This document shows positions 1-11,150 of a DNA stretch of 64,000 nucleotides, in pieces (the first letter of the stretch is position 1; the number at the start of each line of letters is the position of its first letter). A program made the position numbers and the translations under genes. The notes under the pieces are model-generated. The model saw only the letters and a program-made list of their open reading frames with translations. It searched no databases and was not told where the DNA came from. Location of the stretch: the NCBI GenBank assembly GCA_947652115.1, contig OX393565.1, forward strand, positions 10,486,407-10,550,406, in the 5' to 3' direction. The DNA comes from Blastomussa wellsi (lineage: Eukaryota > Cnidaria > Anthozoa > Scleractinia > Plerogyridae).

Positions 1-510
1 AGGAACATTTACAGATAAATTTCCCAGATCGTCATACAGGATAGTAGCATATATAGGTCTTACAGTAACGTTAGTTGAAATAGCTGTATATATACATATG
101 TGTGGGTATCTATACACTGTTTTATACAACTTACAAATACTTTTGAGCTGTGGCTTTAAACATTGCAACATTTTTGGCTAATATACATTGGGTGGCGATG
201 TTGGACATGTGGCTAAATGTTGCAACAATGTTGGCTCAATGTCATCCAACCTGAGGCTTAATGCTCCAACATGTTGGCCAATAATGTTGGAACTTTTATC
301 CCACGCTTTACAATCACCGCCTCTTTTATTTCATGACTAAATCTGACACTTTTAGTAAAGGATGCTACATGCTTGTCTGAAGGCTTTATCTCTCCTTTTG
401 CATCATCTGTATACAAGAGGATATTTCAGGAGCAAAAGAAATGCATATGTGTAGAAAATTTTAAATATTGTTCTTCTTTTTAAATCTTAATTGTATGTTG
501 TTGTCCTTTC
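1..510. other. Non-coding, with degenerate ATGTTGG/CCAACAT repeats
   Basis: No coding region is supported here. Between about 165 and 296 the words ATGTTGG, GTTGCAACA and CCAACAT recur in both orientations at irregular spacing, a decayed short palindromic repeat. The rest is AT-rich. A possible splice acceptor (pyrimidine tract, then TTGCAG) ends at 516. Confidence 0.4.
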
Positions 511-516
511 TTGCAG

Positions 517-795
517 AAATGGTTGTGTACAAGCAAAACCAAATTTTTCTTGCTGCCGGGCATCTTCGAGCCCAAACAGAATGTTCTGCACTGTCATGAT
601 GTACCATGTGACCATGTCTGTGTGATGATTTCAACTACAAAAGAAGGTGTTAAAGCACCACTTGTATTAGGTGACCATGACGAAAATTCATTTCTGGCAA
701 AAAACAAAATCTTTGCACTTCCTAAGAGGTTTCTTTACAGGCCAAGTTTTGGGCCAAATAATTCTGTTGTCTCAGTTCCCTACATTTCTGCTTAG
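517..795 (+). CDS. Possible terminal exon of an unrecognised gene
   Basis: An open frame of about 93 codons begins just after a plausible 3' splice site (CTTTCTTGCAG ending at 516) and runs to TAG at 793-795. It has several Cys and His residues (HCHDVPCDHVC near its residue 30), but I recognise no domain. The upstream exons would lie left of the window. The stop falls in a stretch that itself resembles a pyrimidine-rich acceptor, so the last 40-50 codons could be intron. It may be a chance open frame. Confidence 0.25.
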   Translation, partial: KWLCTSKTKFFLLPGIFEPKQNVLHCHDVPCDHVCVMISTTKEGVKAPLVLGDHDENSFLAKNKIFALPKRFLYRPSFGPNNSVVSVPYISA

Positions 796-1449
796 GATGA
801 GATATTTTATGTTGGCAAAACTTAAGGTGTTTGTTGTCATGGTGCATGTTTGTTGTAAATGACACTGAAGTATTTCAGACTTGCTTTCAGAATTCTTTGA
901 TAAATTTAAAATTGTTACTGTTCACCTATTTGTTGTTAGCAGCTTCAGTTCCCAAATAGATATTACCACCCTGACAGCCTCTTTAAGCGAGGCATGTTTC
1001 AATGTTATGTTATTAATACTTTTTTTTACTACAGTCAACTCCCATTATTGCCCACATCCTCAAGACCATGAATAAGTGTACTTTTTTTACATTTATTTTT
1101 GCTTTAGATATCAGAGTGTTTGTATAATAATAGTGAGATGTCTGCAAGATGCGAGTTGACTGTACCATGAAGAGATGTTTTATGTACAAATTTTATGATT
1201 AATATTTGGATATTGGACATTTAACAATTTATATCAATATTATTATTTTGGATAGATATGCTGTCCCAAAAAAGATGGTGTTTTGTTTGTTAAATAGGAA
1301 GAACACAATGATTATTTTGTGTCTACAAATTTTAATATATTATGAATTTGAGACAGTTTTTGAGTAATTTGAATACAACAATAAATTATTATAAATTTTA
1401 AGTAGACATGTGTGTTAGTTTTTGCAGATGTGGGGCAATATTTATTATT
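796..1449. other. AT-rich non-coding stretch
   Basis: No exon, RNA gene or clear repeat is recognised. It is rich in A/T runs and could be 3' UTR or intergenic DNA. It ends where the inverted-repeat element interrupted by the BEL insertion begins. Confidence 0.4.
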
Positions 1450-1476
1450 AAATAGAAGAAAGATCCTCGCAGTTAC
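1450..1476. mobile_element. Left fragment of tRNA-bearing inverted-repeat element (split by BEL)
   Basis: These bases are the outer part of a roughly 45-bp terminal inverted repeat; the rest resumes at 8690 after the BEL/Pao insertion. Read with 8690-8708, the arm matches the reverse complement of 8806-8851 with only a few mismatches. The last five bases, GTTAC (1472-1476), are repeated at 8685-8689 as the BEL target-site duplication, so this element was present before the retrotransposon arrived. Confidence 0.75.
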
Positions 1477-1824
1477 TGTTAGTTACGAAACGTTACTATT
1501 TTGTTTGATTTTCCAAGCGCCGGTCCTGAGGACTGGGACACAGTGTGTTATGGTATGCGGACATAGACTATTATGGTATGAGCCATGTGCTCGCAAGTTG
1601 TTTTGACAAGACATCAACACGAAAGTGTTCTTCAATCAAATGAATCTTCTGTGATTTCCCTTTAGCCTACAATCTTGTAAGTACCAGTTCGTTTCCGTGT
1701 TTTTCTATTTCTGTTCGGTTGTTTATTTTATTTTTCATTCCTAGTTTAACCAAATCGATGAATATCAGATCAAATCGGCGATGATATCAAGAACAACAGT
1801 AATAAAATCGAGTTAAATCCTACA
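1477..1824 (+). repeat. 5' LTR of BEL-1
   Basis: 348 bp, TG...CA ends, same length as 8337-8684. Substitutions against the 3' LTR occur early (ACGAAACG versus ACAAAACG), in the CCAAGCG/CCGAGCG word, at CACGAAAG/CACAAAAG, at TTCAATC/TTCGATC and at TTCATTCC/TTCTTTCC. Confidence 0.95.
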
Positions 1825-1948
1825 TTGCGTTAAAAAGATTGGCTATCGTCTTGGATTTCGACTGCTTCGGACTGGAAATCAATGGAATGAATCTGTTCTT
1901 TGCCTGAAGTGTATGTTTGGATTGTGTCTTCGCTTCTAAAGCAGAATT

Positions 1949-3076
1949 ATGGATCTACGTGACTCAAGACAACCAAACAGAACCCTCGATCGAAGTGGAG
2001 TCGAGCATGAAAGAATTCTTCAATTACAGCGCTCCAGGTCTAGTGCAAAGGGAGTCGTTACGAAGAGACAAAACGAGTTACTGAAATCGATGAAGGACTC
2101 GAACGATGTTGATCAGGTGAGATCAAAAGTTTTACAGCTAGAGTCAGCTTTAAGAAATTTTTATGAAGCACATGACAAGTATCATGCTGTGTTAGTTGAT
2201 GACAATGACATTCAGGACTCAATTGAGTACTTTGAATCAGTAAAACATGCAGGAACTGCAGTGATTCAAACATTCGATGTGTGGTTAAAGTCAGTTGAAT
2301 TGAAGCTCCAAGAGGAATTAGAACAAGCCATCAGTCTTCACCCTGAAGATTCTGTCAGTAATATTGGTTCTGTTAAAACAAATGTTTCTGTGGCTTCTGG
2401 AAGGTCTAAGTCTAAATCTGTCAGTAGTTCTAGAGTATCACGGTCCAGCACAGCCTCGAGTGCAAGACTGAAAGCCTCAGCAAAGAAAGCTGCATTGTCA
2501 GTGGAAGCTGTTGCATTAAAGAAACTTCAAGATATGCAAATGGCAGCATTGTTGCTGAGGCAAAGAGAAGAAAGTTTGAAAATTGAAGTAGAGTTGGCGA
2601 AAGCAGAGGCGGAAGAACAAGTGTATTCTCGTCGTGAGGAACAAATTCCACCTAAAACGCCAAGTCAACCACCAGTCTCTAGTCCTTGTAAAACCGATGA
2701 AAGAAATGTGGAAGCTTCTGAGTGTGAAGAACAACTTACACTTACTCCAGCAAACCATTTGCCAACTTCCACCCCATGTCAAATTAAAGAAGAGAGAAAT
2801 GTGGAAGCTCCTGAGACCCATGAGCAAGTGCCAAATGCTACCCCATGTTTGGTTAAAGAAGAAAACCCCACAGAAGTGTCAGAGAATCAGAATCCTCCAA
2901 GTCATTTGAAGAAGGAAGAAAACTCTGTGGAGATTCCAAAGCAACACACAGAGGAGAATCAAGATGTGAACTGCACTCCACTCAATCCAAATGCTCCTGT
3001 GTGGACAGATGATAAACATTTCGTCTCTATGAACCAAAAAGAAAGCAGTGAAGATGGATTGTTTGAACGGCACTAG
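1949..3076 (+). pseudogene. BEL-1 Gag N-terminal part
   Basis: 375 codons from ATG at 1949 to TAG at 3076. The N-terminal third is helical and charged (about residues 20-135), followed by a Ser-rich stretch with repeated SVSSSRVSRSS-type words, a Lys/Glu coiled coil (about 185-225), and a hydrophilic tail with imperfect repeats ending in Pro-Cys. This is the usual non-conserved N-terminal region of BEL Gag, expected to form the particle in the cytoplasm. The next frame (from about 3067) continues the Gag logic in another phase, so the TAG reflects a small indel near 3067 and is not a natural end. Confidence 0.8.
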
Positions 3077-3102
3077 ATTTAAGTCAGAAGAATGTCAGTC
3101 AC

Positions 3103-5187
3103 ATGGTTGAAGTCCAGAAATTACAGCAACAACAGAATCAGCAGCTGCAGGAATTACTGCAACAGCAGCAGCAACAAACACTAGCCATGACATTACCAGA
3201 ACCAGAAATCTCTGTGTTCACAGGTGATCCTGTTGATTATTCTGACTTTGTAAGAGCATTTGAGAATTTAATAGAGACAAAAACAAGTAGTCCAAACTCC
3301 AGGTTGTACTATCTTGTTCAGTACACATCAGGAGAAGTGAAAGAGTTGATGCAAAGTTGTTTATCCATGAAACCCGAAGAAGGCTATAAGACTGCAAGAG
3401 CACTACTCAAGAACAGATATGGCCAAAGCTATAAGATAGCAACTGCACTTGTTGATCGAGTGACAAAAGCTCCTCAGATTAAGGCAGATGATGGTCCTGC
3501 TTTACAAAGATACTCTGTTCTTCTGACTAGTTGTAAAAATTCACTCAAGGAAATTGGATATCTAAGTATGATTGAAAACCCTGACACTATGCAGAAGATA
3601 ATTGGAAGACTACCGATCGGGCTAAGGCAGAGGTGGCGAGAAAAGGCCGACAGCATTATTGAGGATCAGAAAAGAGAAGTCACTATTGGAGACATTGCAG
3701 AATTTGTCGAGACGAAGGCTAGAATTGCCAATCACCCGGTGTTTGGGGACATTCACATGAACGACACAAAGAACAATGTCGCCGACACTGGCTTTAGAAA
3801 GAGACGCAAGCCACCACCAAAGGATTACAAAGGCTCTCCATTCATGGTACAAGGAAGTACACCAGGGAGTCAAACAAAGCCACCTGAGAGTAACACCAAC
3901 CCAGTTCAAAGGTCAAATGTCAAGTGCCCATTGTCTAATGCAAATCACTGGTTGCCGCGCTGTGGAGTATTCAGAGGGAACTCAGTGGACGAACGAATCA
4001 AATTCGTGCGTAGTAAAGGACTTTGTGATAACTGTCTTATGCCAGGACACATGGCAATGTCTTGCCCTAAAGAAAGTTACTGTCAGATCGTTGGCTGCAA
4101 GATTGCCCATCGAAAACATTCCACCTTTCTGCATCCAAAGAATGACCAACCAGTCAAAACAGAACCTCCATCAACGCCTGAAACCTCTTCAAACAATGCA
4201 GAAGGTGACCAAGCTCGAAGTTGTTTCGCCGAAGTGACCGTGAGTGGAGGACTGTGTTCCGCCACTGGGGCCGGAGCGCCAGCTACAGGACTTGCCATAG
4301 TCCCAGTTCGTGTCAGAGCTCGAGGAAAAAAGAAAACGGTTGCAACTTATGCGTTCTTAGACCCTGGATCAAACACGACCTTCTGTACCGACAGATTGAT
4401 AGAGCGGCTTGGTGCGACTGGCACAAATGCAACGCTGTCCTTGACCACTATGGACCAGGACAATGTTAAGAGCGAGAGTCTAGTAGTTAATTTAGAAGTC
4501 TCGGATCTACAGGGACTCAATACTATTGAACTGTCTAATGTCTTCTCCAGAGCTAAACTCCCAGTCACAGTGGACGACATACCGCTGCAAAGTGATGTAG
4601 ACAGATGGCCCTACCTGAAGGATATTAACTTACCTTACATCGAAGCCGAAGTCGATTTGTTACTCGGCAGTGACATTCCTAAGGCTCTTGAGCCTCAGGA
4701 AATTAAGAAGAGTGAATGCGGTGGTCCATACGCCATACGAACACTGCTAGGGTGGACACTCAATGGCCCACTTGGCAGACCTGTTAGATCAAAGCATACT
4801 GCAAATCGTATCCAGTCTCGTGTTGATTTAGACTTGCAATTTGAACGGTTCTGTGGAATGGAGTTCAATGACTCACAGTTCAGCCTAGAGAAAGGAATGT
4901 CACAGGAAGATAAAAGAGCTCTCGCTGTTATGGAGGAATCTGCTGAGCTTCGCGATGGTCACTATGAAATCACGCTCCCATGGAAGGTATTCCCTCCAGA
5001 TCTGCCGAACAACAAGATAGTCGCTGAACACCGCCTTAGTTTGTTGAAGAAGAAGTTGACAAAGGATCCAGGGCTACACCAGAAGTATACTTCATTCATG
5101 ACTTGTTTGAGAGAGGTCATGCACAGAAGGTTCCTGATGACCAGCTTGAGGATTCATCCGCATGGTACTTACCGCACCATCCTGTGA
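3103..5187 (+). pseudogene. BEL-1 Gag C-terminus and A17-type protease, start of RT
   Basis: 694 codons. The frame is open from about 3067, so the ATG at 3103 is only the first Met. Domains in order: Gln-rich segment (residues 5-30); DUF1759-like Gag core (about 35-190, [15 protein letters not shown] onward); CCHC zinc knuckle [14 protein letters not shown] (about 310-325); aspartic protease motif [10 protein letters not shown] of the Pao peptidase A17 type (about 425); and the linker leading into RT. The protease would cleave the polyprotein in the particle. The frame is lost near 5100, where the RT frame begins at 5103, so the 3' end past about 5100 is out of frame. Confidence 0.9.
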
Positions 5188-8100
5188 TCCATCCACAAAA
5201 GCCTGACAAGGTCAGGGTTGTCTTCGACTGTGCATCGAAGTTCCAGAACATCTCGCTGAACCAACAGATTATGCAAGGACCCGATCTAACAAACTCACTC
5301 ACTGAAGTCTTAACGAGATTTAGAGAGGAGTCAACAGCAATCATGGCTGATATTGAGAAGATGTTTTATCAAGTGCGTGTGCCCACAGAGGATAGCAAGT
5401 ATCTCCGTTTCTTATGGTGGCCTGAAGGCGATATGGAAAAGGCGCCAGAAGAATTCCAGATGCTGGTTCACCTTTTCGGAGGTGTTTCGTCACCTAGTTG
5501 TGCAAGTTATGTGCTCCGAAGAACGGCTGATGACAATGTGGAACATTTTGACAAAGCTACCATTCAGACGGTGAGAAGAAATTTCTACGTGGATGATTGT
5601 TTAAAGTCTGTGAAGGATGATCAATGCGCAAGTCGATTGGTCGACCAGCTGTGCCAGTTGCTAGCTAAAGGAGGATTCCGTTTAACGAAATGGATATCAA
5701 ATTCCTGTGATGTCATTCAGTCAGTGCCGGCGTCAGAGAGAGCAGGATCCGTGAGAGAGCTCGATCTGGGAAACCTACCCATTGAACGTGCCCTTGGTAT
5801 TCAGTGGGACGTACAGTCAGATACCTTCCAATTCAAGATTGTTGTGAAGGACCGACCCCCAACGAGGAGGGGTATCCTTTCAGTCATTAGTTCAATTTAT
5901 GACCCACTGGGACTTGTTGCCCCATTGATTCTGCCTGCCAAAGTAATTCTTCGTGAGCTGTGTCGAAAGGGATTGGATTGGGACGACAAAATTCCACCTG
6001 AAGATTTAACGCGATGGGAAGATTGGTTGCAAGAACTTCCCAAACTGGAACAGTTCACTGTTCAACGTTGTTTGAAGCCCAAGAACTTTGGCCGCATTGC
6101 ATCTAGCCAACTACACAGCTTCGCAGATGCATCGCGAGAGGGATATGGTGCTGTCACATACCTTCGAATTGTTAACGAAAATGAGGATGCCCACTGTGCG
6201 TTCTTGATGGGGAAATCCAGGCAGACACCTCAGAAGTCGATCACAATCCCTTGGCTTGAGTTGTCGGCGCCTGTGGTTGCTACAAGATTGAACAAGATGA
6301 TGCGATGTGAGTTATTTTGGTCTGACAGCACATGTGTGTTGAGTTACATTGCAAATCAAGATAAGATATTTCAGACCTTCGTCGCGAACAGAATCACAAC
6401 AATTCATGAAGGATCACGACCGACCCAGTGGAGGTATGTTGAAACAAGTTCTAATCCAGCGGATGATGCATCGAGAGGACTGTCCGCGGAAGAGTTAATT
6501 CAAAGCAAGCGTTGGATAAATGGCCCTGCTTTTCTGTGGGAGAAAGAGGACCAGTGGCCTAAGCAACCCGATGTTTCTAAAGAAGTGAAGGAAGATTGTC
6601 CAGAGGTGAAGAAAGAAAAGAAAACCTTCTCAGCAGTATCCACCGAAGAAACTGACCCTTTGGATCGTGTGATACATTTGTGCTCCTCGTGGTACAAGCT
6701 CAAGAAGTTGATAGCGTGGATGTTGCGCTATCGTTCCCATCTGCTGCGCGAGTCTCGTAGACGAAAGAAAGACAAAGACAAAGAACTTGTCACTGAGAAA
6801 CCTTGTCCTATCAGCGTGGAAGAAATGCGCTGTGCGGAGAAAGAAATTTTGAAGCGTGTACAAAGGCAAGGCTTTAAAGAAGAGTTATCGTGCTTGCAGA
6901 ATGAAGAAGCAGATGTTAAACGTGCAAAATCAGTCCCAATGGGCAGAAGAAAGTCAGTAAAGAAATCAAGCTCAATCGTCAAACTTGATCCGGAGCTTCA
7001 TGGTGGTCTGTTGTGTGTTGGAGGAAGATTGAGGCATGCGCCCATTGAAGAGGATCAGAGACACCCTGTGATACTGCCGAAGAAACACCATGTTGTAGAT
7101 CTCATTATCAGGCACTACCATTTGCTTTTGGGACATTCTGGTCAAGAATATGTGCTCTCGTTGATCACAAAGAGTTTCTGGATTATAAAGGGTAGAGTGG
7201 CAGTTAGAAGAGTCGTGAACCGTTGTTTCAGTTGTAGAAGAAGACAGGCACCAGTCGGTGCACAGAAGATGGCGGACCTACCTGCCGACAGAGTTACTCC
7301 TGACAAACCCCCATTCAGTTTTGTGGGCGTCGATTGCTTTGGTCCGTTCTTGGTCAAGAGAGCTAGGAGTCGAGTTAAACGTTACGGTGTGTTGTGTACG
7401 TGCTTAGTTAGCAGGGCAATACACATTGAAGTCGCTCAGACTATGGACACTGATTCATTTGTGAATTCCATGCGTCGCTTCATTGCAAGACGAGGTGTTC
7501 CCGAAGTCATGAGGTCAGACAATGGTTCAAATTTTGTCAGTGGAAACAAGGAACTCCGTGAAGCGATCTCAGAGTGGAATGAAAGTCAGATCCATGAGTT
7601 TCTGCTGCAAAGAAACATCAAGTGGCTGTTTAACCCACCATCGGGATCCCATTTCAGAGGTGTTTGGGAGCGATGTATTAGAACTGTGAGAAAGATCCTG
7701 GTCGCGCTTATCAAAGAGCAACTGCTAGATGATGAGGGACTGACTACGCTTATGTGCGAGGTTGAAGCTATCGTAAACGGGCGACCAATTACGAAATCAT
7801 CAGATGACCCATCGGATGCTGAAGCCCTCACCCCAAACCATTTACTGTTGCTGCGTCCAGGCCCAAAGCTTCCACCAGGCGTGTTTGTGAAAGAAGACAA
7901 CTACTCACGCAGAAGATGGCGCCAGGTACAATATTTGGCAAACACCTTCTGGAGAAGATGGATTCGAGAGTATTTGCCACAGTTACAAGAGAGACAGAAG
8001 TGGGCTCATCCATCAAGGAACTTTGCTGTCAATGACGTTGTGCTCGTTGTCGACGATAGAGTACCAAGATCGTCCTGGCCTCTCGGCCGTGTTACCAGTG

Positions 8101-8231
8101 TGCACAAGAACAGCAAAGATGGCCGTGTCAGAAGTGTGACCGTCAAGACAAGAACTTCACTGTATGATCGTCCAGTTGACAAGATTGTTCTTTTGGAATC
8201 CGTGGAGATTTCAGAGGACACTGAACTATGA
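5103..8231 (+). pseudogene. BEL-1 reverse transcriptase, RNase H and integrase
   Basis: 1042 codons to TGA at 8229-8231. [14 protein letters not shown] carries the first catalytic Asp (about residue 82) and FYVDDCLKS is the YxDD box (about 160). RNase [14 protein letters not shown] (about 340). Integrase: HYHLLLGH plus CFSC form the HHCC zinc site (about 660-710); the catalytic triad is [15 protein letters not shown] and the Glu in VWERCIRT (about 740-860). A DUF5641-like tail ([10 protein letters not shown]) closes the protein. All visible catalytic residues are present, so this enzyme portion looks functional if the frame break near 5100 is ignored. It would copy element RNA and integrate the cDNA. 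Confidence 0.93.
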
Positions 8232-8325
8232 ACTGAACTTTGTAACTATTCTAGTGAACTCTTAAGCATAACGTTTTGGCTCGTGTTAAGTTTTGTTAAA
8301 ATCTTCTGCTGTTGCCTCTGATTTT

Positions 8326-8336
8326 AGGGGCCGGAA
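8326..8336 (+). promoter_or_regulatory. Polypurine tract of BEL-1
   Basis: AGGGGCCGGAA directly precedes the 3' LTR and is mostly purine. It is the expected primer site for plus-strand DNA synthesis. Confidence 0.6.
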
Positions 8337-8684
8337 TGTTAGTTACAAAACGTTACTATTTTGTTTGATTTTCCGAGCGCCGGTCCTGAGGACTGGGACA
8401 CAGTGTGTTATGGTATGCGGACATAGACTATTATGGTATGAGCCATGTGCTCGCAAGTTGTTTTGACAAGACATCAACACAAAAGTGTTCTTCGATCAAA
8501 TGAATCTTCTGTGATTTCCCTTTAGCCTACAATCTTGTAAGTACCAGTTCGTTTCCGTGTTTTTCTATTTCTGTTCGGTTGTTTATTTTATTTTTCTTTC
8601 CTAGTTTAACCAAATCGATGAATATCAGATCAAATCGGCGATGATATCAAGAACAACAGTAATAAAATCGAGTTAAATCCTACA
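8337..8684 (+). repeat. 3' LTR of BEL-1
   Basis: 348 bp, TGTTAG...CCTACA, collinear with 1477-1824. It is followed directly by the target duplication GTTAC (8685-8689). Confidence 0.95.
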
Positions 8685-8689
8685 GTTAC

Positions 8690-8851
8690 TATGCAACTTA
8701 AGCAGTTGCGAAAAGAAAGCCTGAAAAAAATTCAGGCTTGAATGGGATTTGAACCCATGACCTCTGCAATGCCGGTGCAGTGCTCTACCAACTGAGCTAT
8801 CAAGCCAACTGCTTAAGTTGCGTAGTAACTGCAAGGATTTTTCTTCTATTT
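8690..8851. mobile_element. Right part of the inverted-repeat element carrying a tRNA cloverleaf
   Basis: Continues the element begun at 1450-1476. The arm here (ACTTAAGCAGTTG near 8695) is mirrored by CAACTGCTTAAGT at about 8806. An internal hairpin AGCCTGAA/TTCAGGCT lies at 8718-8738. Between the arms sits a tRNA-like sequence. With about 45-bp inverted repeats and no coding capacity it resembles a non-autonomous fold-back or MITE-type element built around a tRNA gene. Confidence 0.7.
8735..8806 (-). tRNA. tRNA-like cloverleaf, GGC anticodon position, repeat-borne
   Basis: The minus strand folds as a full 72-nt cloverleaf: acceptor GGCTTGA/TCAAGCC, D arm GCTC/GAGC, anticodon arm CTGCA/TGCAG with loop CCGGCAT, T arm ATGGG/CCCAT with TTCAAAT. 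Box A (TAGCTCAGTTGGTAGAGC) and box B (GGTTCAAATCC) are good. The anticodon position reads GGC (alanine by code), but base 33 is C rather than the near-universal U, and the alanine acceptor G3:U70 pair is absent. It sits between inverted repeats, so it is probably a transposed tRNA-derived sequence rather than a working tRNA. Confidence 0.5.
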
Positions 8852-9246
8852 GATCTTTCATTCGCAGTTCAAATATATGTTTCAAATATTTACATTTAAA
8901 TATTTATTATTGTTGGTTTGTTTTGGGAAAGGTTGTTGAAACACAGAAGGGCACTCAACAATCCCGAAAGTTAATCTGGGATGCAATCAATAAATTGTAA
9001 TGACACTCTAGCTGTCAAACTTACTTTTGTAGCTTTCTTTTACATGTGCAAACATACATCAATGGCATCTTGCGAGATTTTCTTTTAGATTCCCCTGACA
9101 TACTGAAGCCAAGAAGCCATTAACTTAAAATTACCCATAATTAAAACCTTTCAGGGTTGTCACATGCACTCATGTTTTTTTCCCATGACCTTTCTCAAAA
9201 CAGCTGTATCCATACTTCTCCAAAGCTTGATTTTCTCTTGGCCAAA
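8852..9246. other. Non-coding, downstream of the zinc-finger gene
   Basis: No coding or repeat structure recognised. On the minus strand it follows the last coding segment (stop at 9247) and may hold its 3' UTR. Confidence 0.35.
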
Positions 9247-10458
9247 TTATAAATCCTTCAATACGTTAGCTTCTATTGCTGTTTCTGGCTTCATATTCTT
9301 CAGTACATCTTTACAATGGAAAAAGTCAATGCAGTTGTGGGAGGCCCGTTTATGAAAACCTACACATCTTGTGCACATGAATCTTTCTGTGCATGCCTCC
9401 CTGCAATAGAGATATAATTCTTTGGGCAGGATGGGACAAATGCATTGTTGTTCTTCACCTGCATCACATGCAAGACACGTTCTTAATACAATCTTATCAG
9501 GAAATGGATAATAGCGTGAAAAACGGTAATAGCTCATCAAGTGTTGCCGATAAAAATAAATATCCTTTAGTGTTGCCAGTGTAGCATTTTTAAAGAAAAC
9601 TTTGTAGAGATGTGACCCAAAAAATACTTTTAAACTGCGATGTTTCTTCATGAAAGTTAACATAAATCGTAAACCGTCCGGGCTGGAATTGTGAACTAAG
9701 TAACGTAGTCTGTCTTCAGAGTATGAATCAGCGGCATCATCACTGTCACTTGCATATGCATGACATTCCTTTTAGTCTTCAACAATATCCTTAACATTTC
9801 CAAGTTCATTTTTACCCAAAGCCACATCATCTGGTTTTGTTTTGATTACAACACTGTCATTTTCCCTCTTACAATGATCCACACCTTTAATTACATTTGA
9901 ATTGCCACTAACAGTCTCATCCTTACGGTCTCCCTTTACATTTCCATCCAGGCTGGCACAGTCATCATTCACACTCTCTCCACTTGCATTTTCATCTGTG
10001 CTGCCGTCTTCCCTTCCTGTTTCATTTACATCGCCTTCTTTGCTTGTATTTCTATCCATGCTGTCATCATCACCCATGTCTCCATTGTCTGCCCTTTTAC
10101 TTGGATTAACTGTGGTTGAATTGCTAATGCAGCAGACTGGTTTAGTTGCATTTTCCACTTCATTTTCTGACTTAAAAGTTTTTTCACTCTGAACATTTTC
10201 CCTCAACTTCAAGTGATACTCCTGCATATTCAATAAGTGAATGTTCTTTATATGAGATGATAAATGGAGCACTTCCTTATTACAATGAGGAAACTGGCAT
10301 CTCAACCTGACACGTTGTGTTTCACTTGTAGGGTATGGCAGTCTATCATTCATTCCCCTTGTGACTCCCTTATGTGATCTAGCCAGGTGATTGTCTAGCC
10401 TTTTCAGCATTTTACCCTTTTGAGGACAACCTTGAATCCGACAGATACCCTCCTTTCC
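9247..10458 (-). pseudogene. Zinc-finger gene exon with one in-frame stop
   Basis: Minus-strand exon starting after a good acceptor (TTTTAACAG, exon base 10458). It encodes two C2H2-like fingers (CRIQGC...H...H around 10.40 kb; CQFPHC...HIKNIH around 10.27 kb), then a long acidic low-complexity stretch with repeated Asp/Gly/Asn/Ser words (9.78-10.1 kb). A TAA at 9772-9774 interrupts the frame, yet the same frame stays open for 175 more codons to 9247 and encodes a Cys-rich module (CLAC, CICP, CREAC, CTRC, C-terminal H/C). The fingers suggest nucleic-acid binding. Either this copy is newly inactivated or the protein normally ends at the TAA and the continuation is fossil. I do not recognise the family. 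Confidence 0.55.
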
Positions 10459-11150
10459 CTGTTAAAAGTACAAATGTACAAGATTTAAAACATTTGTGGC
10501 CTTCAGAAGGGAAGTTCTGCAGCCGGACATTAATGGTGTATAGTCGAATTTATTTCTAACAGTAAGGGCTATCATGATTTCTTGAGAAGTGTTTGTAATC
10601 AAAGAAGAAAGACCAGCAACTCAAATAGAATGGCATACAATTCCACTGTCCAACAAAAGGATGGAGCACATTCTAAATATGAGGAAAAAGAATCAAAATA
10701 TATTGATGAGTTGAATTTATCTTCTTCTTCTTCTTTTTTTTTTTTCAAATAAAATTTGTTGTCCAAATGAGGTGTTCCAGGCGCGAGTCGAATCTGAGCC
10801 TTTTTACTGAAAAGGGATTGCCATGTCATCAAGGCCTCTGAGACTAACATGACATTTCCTGGGGAAAACAGTTTTTAAAAACTTGTGTATTAATGACTGG
10901 AAATGATTTTTTGGCGTTTCCAGTGTACATGATATTCTGTTGTATTGTGTTGAAACACCATAAGTTACCTAGTCGCCTTTGAACTGGAAATCGGCCAACG
11001 AAAAGGCCTCTTCACCCGCCTTTCGCCTCTTGTTGTATATTTATGGTTTTAACACAAATATACTGACCATCAATAAAGAAGTTATTACCAACATCAAGAT
11101 TGTAAAGACTTAAATTTACCTCTCAATAATGCACATGATGTTATACTTAC
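10459..11150. other. Intron of the zinc-finger gene
   Basis: Lies between donor GTAAGT (minus strand, ending at 11150) and the acceptor at 10459. It contains a CTT/T-rich tract at about 10720-10745. No other structure is supported. Confidence 0.45.

Larger units (their letters stand above)
1477..8684 (+). mobile_element. BEL/Pao LTR retrotransposon, nearly intact (BEL-1)
   Basis: A 7208-bp element bounded by two 348-bp LTRs (TGTTAG...CCTACA) with a perfect 5-bp target duplication GTTAC on each side. Internal coding order is Gag (coiled N-terminus, DUF1759-like region, zinc knuckle), A17-type aspartic protease, reverse transcriptase, RNase H, integrase with HHCC and DDE motifs, and a DUF5641-like tail; that order and the YVDD RT box place it in BEL/Pao. 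The LTRs differ at about five positions by eye (about 1.4 percent), so the insertion is fairly recent. Two frame changes, near 3067 and near 5100, divide the coding region into three open frames; otherwise it is open throughout. Confidence 0.95.

Noticed and set aside
2430..2827. Minus-strand frames over BEL-1 and BEL-2 coding regions
   Set aside because: Shadows of the plus-strand Gag-Pol frames, without domains.
10720..10860. SINE-like remnant with a CTT/T tract and a weak box B (AGATTCGACTC)
   Set aside because: No box A at the right distance and no clear ends or duplicated target; evidence too thin.
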